Position numbers and translations under genes: made by a program. From Microbacterium sp. JZ31 (GTDB lineage Bacteria > Actinomycetota > Actinomycetes > Actinomycetales > Microbacteriaceae): 64,000 bases of DNA. The notes under the pieces are model-generated. The model was not told where the DNA came from. It saw only the letters and a list, made by a program, of their open reading frames with translations, and did no database searches. Numbering within the stretch: position 1 is the first letter of the stretch; each line of letters starts with the position of its first letter. The stretch is taken from assembly GCF_016805985.1 (NCBI RefSeq), contig NZ_CP017661.1, positions 2,604,001 to 2,668,000 on the forward strand, in the 5' to 3' direction. This document shows, one piece after another, positions 58,801 through 64,000 of this stretch.

Positions 58801-59945
58801 AGCCGTCCGGCGATGACATCGAGCGGGGCCGCGAGGCCACGTGGCAGATCAAGGCGTACAACTTCGGCCCCTCGGTCGCCGACGACGTGACCGTCTCGGA
58901 CAACGTGCCGGACAACACCGAGTTCGTGTCGGCGACCGTGCCGGACGGCACGTGCGCCGTGTACGAGGCGACCGGCAACACGGCGGACGACAACCCGATC
59001 ATCCGGTGCGATCTGGGCACGCTCGACGTGTCGGAGTTCACGGATTCCGACGGGGACGGCGGCTTCGACGCGGGCGAGGAGGTCACGAACGACCGGTCGC
59101 GGATCATCACGATCACGCTGCGCGTCCTCCCCGACGTCGAGATCGGCGACGAGATCTGCAACGCCGCGATGATCGGATCGGGTTCCCTGGATCCGAACGC
59201 GGGCGAGGCGACGGATCCGAGCGATCCCGAGTCCGGAGATCTCACCACGGCGGGCGGCAACAACTGGTCGCAGGACTGCGCGACGGTCGTCGAGCCGCCC
59301 GCGACCGACGTGTCGATCGGGATCACTCCCCCGACTCAGGAGCGCCGGGACGGCGAGCGGGCGGATCTGACCGTGACCGTGCGCAACAACGGGCCGGATC
59401 TCGCGACCGGCGTGACCGCGGTGCTCGAGACGCCCGCGGGCTACGTCGATTACTCCGGCACCGCGATCGAGTGGCCGGACGGCATGGAGCAGCCGCCGGA
59501 CGGCGTCGTCGGCTCCCTGACGTTCGACGTCGGCACGCTGCAGCCGGGCGAGCAGGTGGTCTATGCCGTCACGGGCGCGGCCACCGGTGAGCCGGGCGAT
59601 GTCCTGCCGTTCACGGGCAGGACCGCGCACGACGAGCCCGACACGGTCGAGGCGAACAACGTCGACGCGGCGGAGATCACCATCCTTGGCGTGCCGGCAC
59701 CGACGCCCTCGCCCACGCCGACGGAACCCGGTCCGACGCCGACCGATCCCGCGCCAGAGCCGCCGGCTGCGGGTCCGGGACCGGCCGATCCGGGTGGTGC
59801 GCTGCCGCCGACCGGCGCGGACATCGCGGGCTGGGTGATCGCGGGGGTTGTGGCGCTCGCCCTGGGCGCCGGCCTGTTCTGGTTCTCGCGCCGCCGCCGC
59901 GACGAGTCGTCCGACGCGGCCACCCCGGTCGACCAGGACGTGTGA
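52869..59945 (+). CDS. Very large cell-wall-anchored DUF11-repeat surface protein (LPPTG sortase motif)
   Basis: The 2358-residue exported protein has a signal peptide ([24 protein letters not shown]) and an N-terminal domain of about 380 residues containing [17 protein letters not shown] count about twelve tandem DUF11-type repeats, recognisable by D[VLI]xVxK, then N-x-GPS-x-A, then x-TDxLP (for example [32 protein letters not shown]). A Pro/Thr linker leads to LPPTG at 2312-2316, a membrane helix ([19 protein letters not shown]) and RRRR, the sortase sorting signal. The repeats probably hold the N-domain away from the wall as an adhesin-like stalk. Ligand unknown. No sortase gene is nearby. 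It is monocistronic, with a hairpin after it. Confidence 0.95.
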   Translation: MDLRTGRTGKLRTRRRSLPRAGVAALAALMLAFTSLVALPQSAGAADTVAFESVNRSSTPLQGNPVGGRRSWNANGAILSIGNNLLSCSGANCAQTQSGQRNADNNNFAMADLDVDGLGGTRNSSSSDLNLPAGATVIWAGLYWGARLTGATNASNVTQADARTMKFRGPRDGTTYRELSAEYFFGPNTSSYNAYQGFFDITSLVQQQGSGTYWGADVAAGLGADRYAGWAMTVVYSAPGMPLRNLTVFDGFELIRQGAAGQRTVTVSGFLAPPSGNVDAQLTMLSYEGDLTLTGDYTMLNNTQLASGASPGSNFFNSTNDMNGSLTGTRNPAHRNMLGFDIKNFGVSGVIPNSATSARFTFSSNGDVYYPGAVGLAINLYAPDYSTSTKTVTNADGNSPARPGDRLTYTVTMNNTGLDAATDVVSTDPLPADTTFVPGSLRRVDPATGATIAALPDSGYDAASRTITVGLGAGSTATGGGRMACSGTASCNDDGTSRQAYAFDVTLDDDSGGTTVTNQANLGYVTETTDTPASYQTNPAAVEVAQQADVAITKEMSPDSAPAGAEVSATLTVVNEGPNPAVNTVVTDPLPEGWLDVAIAPAVEGCAIADGALRCDFGTLEDGGTRTVTLVGRTASDTSATSLSNVATVTTDSYDNVPANNVSSDTVALNTSADIVVEKAGPTDPVVPGTEVTWTITARNDGPSLARSVVLYDTLAARASATVTGASITGGTGGTCAPTGASALCSLATLAVGETATMTVTGVLSPALAAGAVAAFNSVRGAAVTPDPNLGNNADDAPLTIGEPRADIRMTKEASPDPAVPGRQITYTLRATNYGPSDAVGATITDTLPDAITGIQASSSSGTCTVEGQTVTCAGIDLQAGTAPGAPGQSITVTITGTIAAEAAGALENTAEATLPPGTIDPDPGTNTPSVTTPLVPQFDLSVAKTTGQTTVPSTGGQEFAYEFEVANTGPSVARGAVLTDDLPAELVFTDDLSGCGAGTWTITDSDARIATCALPDIAPGDSITVTLRVAAVDDIVELSPETITNVASVAAEGDMDDANNEAEFVHQGSPVVDLAVSKTAGASPATAGTALPFQIAVSRLDTEGTAPVVGATYYDLIPAGTTFVSSDAAGAAILSPGQAGYAECVAGFYGAAGAPGDESRACFTATSPTGDLDDSGADTWEFTVTVSLPPGYGEPTVSNTGVVSADYGAFAVYEPNLANNRSTAAVPTVQSADVVARELDVRVPAGQTYLGPGSRRAVHLQIGNNGPSDAVNPSFQITRTLDAYAEDWWTDDPLWECTPTTTVLQCTYDGVLIAGGTLDIDYELVIAGSVDPTVAVPASAQPTGTYAYTPVAADGWNDAFTEPTDPRDYPQAVDPGTYLDFVQVSSATPDPVSTNNRAVDEIEVESAATRLEVTKDPLPGYGTTNPDPSDPDHLAFVAGGQFGYQITARVPREEDSGYADARSVVLDDWLPVGFVPTSASSAGGLCTFTPEFPGPRYHVVCDLGTLAGYGEPAASPVTVNIVGTVDAQANLRWNTANPDGVPDDELDGAAEQVPNKAIAYPATSEEDPGTPLLDPETDCAPDDAPAAGGFIEECATASTSVDIIEQSNLRLVKTADQAVVNAGGSIGFTLTVLNQGPSDVQHALITDTFPAGLTLDPDSPALDGNPDNPDYVAADGETYPLCEDYDAKDTHVIGEGPFEDPVKPDEADPDGETWLCQVLAIGAGEQRSIHLTANVPADFDPTVAHTEDGGLERLAEALVNRANSGAVSWETDLGDNQATAPFDVARLADVAITANASTTTPAAGQLITFSGVATSNGPSDAFNTRGYTDFPAGFIPVSARVPFNDCFWESPPGTPVPPGGGNPSSFSNEWTSPLVTTTDDGAAVPTAELEGSTYDPARQYRLVCGVQGGSATAFAAGAGTSNTVMMWVPADTPTGTYTTADHIENDVPESTYANNDASVDVFVNHVSDTAVVKTLVEPSGDDIERGREATWQIKAYNFGPSVADDVTVSDNVPDNTEFVSATVPDGTCAVYEATGNTADDNPIIRCDLGTLDVSEFTDSDGDGGFDAGEEVTNDRSRIITITLRVLPDVEIGDEICNAAMIGSGSLDPNAGEATDPSDPESGDLTTAGGNNWSQDCATVVEPPATDVSIGITPPTQERRDGERADLTVTVRNNGPDLATGVTAVLETPAGYVDYSGTAIEWPDGMEQPPDGVVGSLTFDVGTLQPGEQVVYAVTGAATGEPGDVLPFTGRTAHDEPDTVEANNVDAAEITILGVPAPTPSPTPTEPGPTPTDPAPEPPAAGPGPADPGGALPPTGADIAGWVIAGVVALALGAGLFWFSRRRRDESSDAATPVDQDV

Positions 59946-59949
59946 CCGA

Positions 59950-59977
59950 CCGGGGCGCCGGAGGCGCGGCGCCCCGG
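59950..59977. terminator. Terminator hairpin between the surface-protein gene and ramB
   Basis: CCGGGGCGCC and GGCGCCCCGG pair perfectly (10 bp, eight-base loop) between two convergent genes. There is no clear T run. Confidence 0.65.
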
Positions 59978-59979
59978 CC

Positions 59980-61428
59980 TCATCCCATGGGTGCGTTGCG
60001 GTCGAGGAACTCGTAGACCTCGGTGGTGTCGACGCCGGGGAACGCGCCGGTCGGCAGCGTCGCAAGCAGCGTGCGCGGCGTGCTGACGTGCGGCCACGCG
60101 CCGTCGCGCCAGGTCCGCTCCAGCTGTTCGGGCGGGCGTCGGCAGCACACCTCGACCGCGTGGCGGGACAGGCCGCGGTGCGGGGTGTCGCGGCCGACGA
60201 ACCACTTCGTGTCCTCGAACCGCACGCCCACGCTCACCGAGTGCGCCCCCTGCGCCGAGTGCTCGACGCGGGCCGTGCACCAGTACGTGCCGTTGCCCGT
60301 GTCCGTGTACTGGTAGTACGGGTTGAAGCGGTCCTGCTCCGTGAACACGACCCGGCTCGTCCAGCGGCGGCAGCACATCTGCCCCTCGATCGCGCCGAGC
60401 GGATCCGCCGGGAAGTTCACGTCGTCGTTCTCGTACGCCTTCGTGATCGTCCCCGACTCGTGCACCTTCAGGAAGTGCACCCGGATGCCCAGGTGGCGCG
60501 TCGCGAGATTCGTGAACCGGTGGGCGGCGGTCTCGTACGACACCGAGTAAGTGTCGCGCAGATCCTCGATCGAGATCGCCTTGCGCTTCTTGGCGTCCTC
60601 GAGCACCTCGACCGCATGCCGTTCCGGCATCAGCAGCGCGCCCGCGAGGTAGTTCTGCTCGACGCGCTGGCGCAGGAACTCGGCATAGTCGGTCGGCTCG
60701 GCGTGGCCCAGCACGCGCGCCGTGAGCGCCTGCAGCACGGCGCTGCGCGGGTCCCCGCGGTGGCGGTCCGACAGGTAGAGCCGGCCGTGGCGCAGGTCGA
60801 GCACGCTGCGCGTCGTCTGCGGCAGGTCGGGCACGTGGTGGATCGTGAACCCCAGGTGGGAGGCGATATCGCTGGTCGCGCGCTGGGTCAGTGGTCCGCC
60901 GGGATGCCCGACCGCGCGCAGCAGCTCGTGCGCCGCCTTCTCCAGCTCGGGGAAGTGGTTGTCCTGCGTGCGCATCAGGCGCCGCAGCTCGACGTTCGCG
61001 CGGCGCGCCTGCTCGGGGGTGGCCGACCGCTCGTCGTGCAGCCGGTCGATCTCGCCCGACAATCGCAGGATGGTGCGCAGCAGCTCGTCGGGAGTCGACT
61101 TCGGGATCCGGAACGGGCTGATCCCGAGCGCCTGCAGCCTGGCGCCGCGCAGCGCGAGCTCGACGCCGATCTCGAGCTCGGCCCGCTCGTCGAGCGGCTC
61201 GGCCTGCAGCAGCGCGTCCATCGTCGTGCCGAGCGCCTTCGCGATCGCACGCAGCATCGACAGCCGCGGCTCGCGCCGGCCGTTCTCGATCATCGACATC
61301 TGACTGGGTGCACGCCCGACCTGCGCGGCGAGCGCTTCGAGCGTCATGCCGCGCTCACCGCGGAGCCGGCGGATCCGCCTCCCGATCGCGAGCGCGTCGG
61401 CCTCATCCAGTTCTTCGTCGAGCTGCAT
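59980..61428 (-). CDS. ramB: XRE-family regulator of acetate/glyoxylate metabolism (RamB / short-chain fatty acyl regulator type)
   Basis: The 482-residue protein has an N-terminal Cro/C1 helix-turn-helix ([52 protein letters not shown]). An IrrE/DUF955-like middle without a clear HExxH ([45 protein letters not shown]) and a Cys-rich C-terminal DUF2083 part ([21 protein letters not shown] and [14 protein letters not shown]) follow. It has the same architecture as Corynebacterium RamB and mycobacterial Rv0465c, which control aceA and aceB. It is divergent from aceA here with several inverted repeats between. CAGGAT lies seven bases before ATG 61428. Confidence 0.93.
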   Translation of the reverse strand: MQLDEELDEADALAIGRRIRRLRGERGMTLEALAAQVGRAPSQMSMIENGRREPRLSMLRAIAKALGTTMDALLQAEPLDERAELEIGVELALRGARLQALGISPFRIPKSTPDELLRTILRLSGEIDRLHDERSATPEQARRANVELRRLMRTQDNHFPELEKAAHELLRAVGHPGGPLTQRATSDIASHLGFTIHHVPDLPQTTRSVLDLRHGRLYLSDRHRGDPRSAVLQALTARVLGHAEPTDYAEFLRQRVEQNYLAGALLMPERHAVEVLEDAKKRKAISIEDLRDTYSVSYETAAHRFTNLATRHLGIRVHFLKVHESGTITKAYENDDVNFPADPLGAIEGQMCCRRWTSRVVFTEQDRFNPYYQYTDTGNGTYWCTARVEHSAQGAHSVSVGVRFEDTKWFVGRDTPHRGLSRHAVEVCCRRPPEQLERTWRDGAWPHVSTPRTLLATLPTGAFPGVDTTEVYEFLDRNAPMG

Positions 61429-61454
61429 GCGGGAGATCCTGCCACAGAGATCCG

Positions 61455-61503
61455 TTTCGCAGAAAGAGCGGCGAACTTCTGTTCACCGATCCGGTTCGAA
61501 CCG
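61455..61503. promoter_or_regulatory. Inverted repeats in the ramB-aceA intergenic region, candidate RamB operator sites
   Basis: Three symmetric elements lie in 49 bases: TTTC-GCA-GAAA (61455-61465), GAAC-TTCT-GTTC (61473-61484) and the perfect palindrome CGGTTCGAACCG (61492-61503). The first resembles RamB sites of the CTTTGCAAA kind only loosely. A role in control of both divergent genes is inference. Confidence 0.5.
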
Positions 61504-61575
61504 CCGATCCTTCGCCCATGGTGGATCCATCGACACCACGTCCCGCCAGCGGGATCCGAACCGAGGAGCACGACG

Positions 61576-62877
61576 ATGAGCTATCCGGGAGACCAGATCC
61601 AGACCGCCGACGACCTCCGCCTCGAGTGGGGCGCCGACCCGCGCTGGAACGGCGTCCGCCGCGACTACACGGCCGAGGACGTCATCCGGCTGCGCGGCAG
61701 CGTCCGCGAGGAGGCGACGCTCGCCCGCCGCGGCGCCGAGGTGCTGTGGGAGCGCCTCACGGCGCACCGCGACGGCGGCGACGCGTTCATCCGCGCGCTC
61801 GGCGCGCTGACGGGCAACCAGGCCGTGCAGCAGGTGCGCGCGGGCCTGAAGGCGATCTATCTGTCGGGGTGGCAGGTCGCCGCCGACGCGAACCTGTCGG
61901 GCCAGACCTACCCCGACCAGTCGCTGTACCCCGCCAACTCGGTGCCGGCCGTGGTGCGCCGCATCAACAACGCGCTGCTGCGCCAAGACCAGCTCGAGAC
62001 CGCCGAGGGCACCCGCACGCGGGACTGGCTCGCGCCGATCGTCGCCGACGCGGAGGCCGGGTTCGGCGGGCCGCTGAACGCGTACGAGCTTGCGCACTCG
62101 ATGATCCAGGCGGGCGCCGCGGGCATCCACTGGGAGGACCAGCTCGCGAGCGAGAAGAAGTGCGGCCACCTGGGCGGCAAGGTGCTCGTGCCGACGCAGC
62201 AGCACATCCGCACGCTGAACGCGGCGCGCCTGGCCGCGGACGTCGCAGGTGTCCCGACCATCCAGATCGCCCGCACCGACGCCCTGGCGGCCGACCTGCT
62301 CACGAGCGACGTGGACGAGCGCGACCGCGCCTTCCTCACGGGCGAGCGCACGAGCGAGGGGTTCCACCGGGTGCGGGGCGGCATCGATCCCGTCATCTCC
62401 CGTGGCCTCGCCTACGCGCCCTACGCCGACCTGCTGTGGGTCGAGACCGGCACGCCCGACATCGAGCTCGCGCGGGAGTTCGCCGCGGCGATCCACGCCG
62501 AGTTCCCGGGCAAGATGCTCGCGTACAACTGCTCGCCGAGCTTCAACTGGCACCGCGCGCTGACCGACGCGCAGATCGCGTCGTTCCAGGACGAGCTCGG
62601 CGAGCTCGGCTACCGGTTCCAGTTCATCACGCTGGCCGGCTTCCACGCCCTGAACCACTCGATGTACCGGCTCGCCCGCGGCTACGCGCACAGCGGCATG
62701 ACCGCGTACGTCGAGCTGCAGGACGCCGAGTTCGCGGACGAGGCCGACGGCTACACCGCCACCAGACACCAGCGGGAGGTCGGCACGGGGTACTTCGACC
62801 ACGTGTCGACCGCGCTCAACCCCGCGAGCGCGACTCTCGCCCTCGCCGGCTCCACCGAGACGGCTCAGTTCCACTGA
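61576..62877 (+). CDS. aceA: Isocitrate lyase
   Basis: The 433-residue enzyme splits isocitrate into glyoxylate and succinate, the first step of the glyoxylate shunt used for growth on acetate or fatty acids. [49 protein letters not shown] (Mg-binding Asp/Glu), the active-site [21 protein letters not shown] with Cys196, and [23 protein letters not shown] are the family motifs. [16 protein letters not shown] also matches. GAGGAG is about seven bases before ATG 61576. It is divergent from ramB and followed after 44 bases by malate synthase. Confidence 0.97.
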   Translation: MSYPGDQIQTADDLRLEWGADPRWNGVRRDYTAEDVIRLRGSVREEATLARRGAEVLWERLTAHRDGGDAFIRALGALTGNQAVQQVRAGLKAIYLSGWQVAADANLSGQTYPDQSLYPANSVPAVVRRINNALLRQDQLETAEGTRTRDWLAPIVADAEAGFGGPLNAYELAHSMIQAGAAGIHWEDQLASEKKCGHLGGKVLVPTQQHIRTLNAARLAADVAGVPTIQIARTDALAADLLTSDVDERDRAFLTGERTSEGFHRVRGGIDPVISRGLAYAPYADLLWVETGTPDIELAREFAAAIHAEFPGKMLAYNCSPSFNWHRALTDAQIASFQDELGELGYRFQFITLAGFHALNHSMYRLARGYAHSGMTAYVELQDAEFADEADGYTATRHQREVGTGYFDHVSTALNPASATLALAGSTETAQFH

Positions 62878-62921
62878 GGCCCACCAGGCCCGGACACGCA
62901 ACCACTTCTCTGGAGGACATC

Positions 62922-64000
62922 ATGACCATCACCGACATCGCTCCCCCGCCGCGCGCGATCCGCCAGGAGCCGCAGCGCATCGTGCCGACCCTGACCGTCG
63001 TCGGGCCGCTGCACGACCGGTTCGAGGAGATCCTGACGGGCGAGGCGCTCGCGTTCGTCGCGCAGCTGCACGAACTCTTCGCCGGGGCACGCTACGACAG
63101 GCTCGCCGACCGGATGCGCCACGGCTACGAGATCGGCAACGGCCGCGACCCGCGGTTCCGCGAGGACACGGCCCGCATCCGCGAGGACGCCTCGTGGCGG
63201 ATCGCGGGCGTGGGACCGGGGCTCGAGGATCGCCGCGTCGAGATCACGGGGCCGACGGACCCGCGCATGGCGATCAACGCGCTGAACTCGGGCGCGCGCG
63301 TGTGGCTCGCCGACCAGGAGGACGCCACCAGCCCGACCTGGCGCAACGTGATCGGCGGTCAGCTCTCGCTGTACGACGCGATCCGCGGGCAGCTGACGTT
63401 CACGTCGCCGGAGGGCAGGCGCTACGAGGTCACGGCCGAGCGGACTCCGACGATCGTGATGCGCCCGCGCGGCTGGCACCTGGAGGAGCACCACCTGCAC
63501 TTCACGGACAAGTACCGACGCACGATGGCGGCGTCCGGATCGCTCGTCGACTTCGGGCTCTACGCGTTCCACAACGCGCAGGCCCTGATCGATCAGGGCC
63601 GCGGACCGTACTTCTACCTGCCGAAGATCGAGTCGGCGGAGGAGGCCCGCCTGTGGGACCAGGTCTTCACCTTCACGGAGCACTACCTCGGGATCGCGCA
63701 CGGCACGATCCGCGCGACCGTGCTGATCGAGACGCTGCCGGCCGCGTTCGAGATGGAGGAGATCCTGTACGAGCTGCGCGATCACTGCGCGGGGCTCAAC
63801 GCGGGTCGCTGGGACTACATCTTCTCGATCATCAAGACCTACCGCGGCCGCGGATCGCGCTTCGTGATGCCGGATCGCAACCAGGTGACCATGACGGTCG
63901 ACTTCATGCGGGCGTACACCGAGCTGCTCGTGAAGACCTGCCACAAGCGCGGCGCCCACGCGATCGGCGGCATGAGCGCCTTCATCCCGAACCGGCGCGA
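62922..64000 (+). CDS. aceB: Malate synthase A, 3' end outside window
   Basis: The frame stays open from ATG 62922 (GGAGG six bases upstream) to the end of the window, about 359 codons of an expected 530-540. The enzyme condenses glyoxylate with acetyl-CoA to malate, completing the shunt begun by isocitrate lyase. Malate synthase A motifs are visible: LNSGARVWLADQEDATSPTWRNVIGGQ, IVMRPRGWHLEEHH, FGLYAFHNAQALIDQGRGPYFYLPKIES, TIRATVLIETLPAAFEMEEILYELRDHCAGLNAGRWDYIFSIIK and GAHAIGGMSAFIPNR. The C-terminal catalytic Asp region is beyond the window. It forms an operon with aceA. Confidence 0.96.
   Translation, partial: MTITDIAPPPRAIRQEPQRIVPTLTVVGPLHDRFEEILTGEALAFVAQLHELFAGARYDRLADRMRHGYEIGNGRDPRFREDTARIREDASWRIAGVGPGLEDRRVEITGPTDPRMAINALNSGARVWLADQEDATSPTWRNVIGGQLSLYDAIRGQLTFTSPEGRRYEVTAERTPTIVMRPRGWHLEEHHLHFTDKYRRTMAASGSLVDFGLYAFHNAQALIDQGRGPYFYLPKIESAEEARLWDQVFTFTEHYLGIAHGTIRATVLIETLPAAFEMEEILYELRDHCAGLNAGRWDYIFSIIKTYRGRGSRFVMPDRNQVTMTVDFMRAYTELLVKTCHKRGAHAIGGMSAFIPNRR

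Overview
The window is very GC-rich, gene-dense DNA from an actinobacterium. Codon use is strongly G/C-ended, GTG and TTG starts are common, and gene order resembles the mycobacterial-type chromosome (acs next to tad genes, then topA, tmk and holB; dnaX-recR; lysC-asd; ramB-aceA). Together with the menu of small genes this best fits Microbacteriaceae, probably Microbacterium or a close relative. That is inference, since no rRNA lies in the window. I see no phage, insertion sequence, transposon, CRISPR array or integration site. The region reads as ordinary core chromosome.

Layout. 1-3.8 kb: a truncated ECF sigma factor, a nicotinamidase, a frameshifted GyrI-like gene, a small membrane protein, a rhodanese and tRNA-Thr(CGT). 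3.8-13.2 kb, all minus strand: a compact Tad pilus cluster (tadA, a tadB/tadC fusion, a Flp-type pilin, two TadE-like proteins), then topA, tmk, holB and an exported peptidase lipoprotein. 13.4-21.4 kb: acs, ridA, DUF4177, a PASTA-type class A penicillin-binding protein with a metallophosphoesterase, a DUF1801-like protein, tRNA-Pro(CGG) and a HAD phosphatase. 21.5-25.0 kb: a 2-hydroxyacid (lactate-type) oxidase, its MFS carrier and a FadR-type regulator, with a perfect operator palindrome. 25.0-33.7 kb: galE, tdk, a small membrane protein, a NUDIX hydrolase, mqo, asd, two acetyltransferases, lysC and a glycine-rich membrane protein. 33.7-38.6 kb: an EamA exporter, recR, dnaX and a sulfurtransferase. 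38.6-42.0 kb: a GH65 phosphorylase with a beta-phosphoglucomutase-type HAD. 42.1-47.6 kb: an unknown small gene, ackA and pta, then a divergent MarR-MFS pair. 47.7-52.5 kb: SRP RNA, then moxR (frameshifted), DUF58 and a transglutaminase. 52.5-59.9 kb: tRNA-Ser(GGA) and a 2358-residue DUF11-repeat surface protein with an LPPTG anchor. 60.0-64.0 kb: a RamB-type regulator, isocitrate lyase and a truncated malate synthase.

Functionally the window is rich in acetate and C4 metabolism: acs, pta-ackA, the glyoxylate shunt under a RamB-like regulator, malate:quinone oxidoreductase and lactate-type oxidation. Other themes are the aspartate amino-acid pathway (lysC, asd), DNA replication and repair (topA, holB, dnaX, recR, tdk, tmk) and the cell surface (PBP, Tad pilus, giant adhesin-like protein).

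The most useful observations are structural. About ten genes carry a TANNNT -10 hexamer exactly 6-7 nt before the start codon, indicating leaderless mRNAs. Two genes are each broken by loss of one C in a C run, which looks like a sequencing artefact. lysC contains a strong internal ribosome-binding site and start for a separate beta subunit. I did not find a clearly new multi-gene system.
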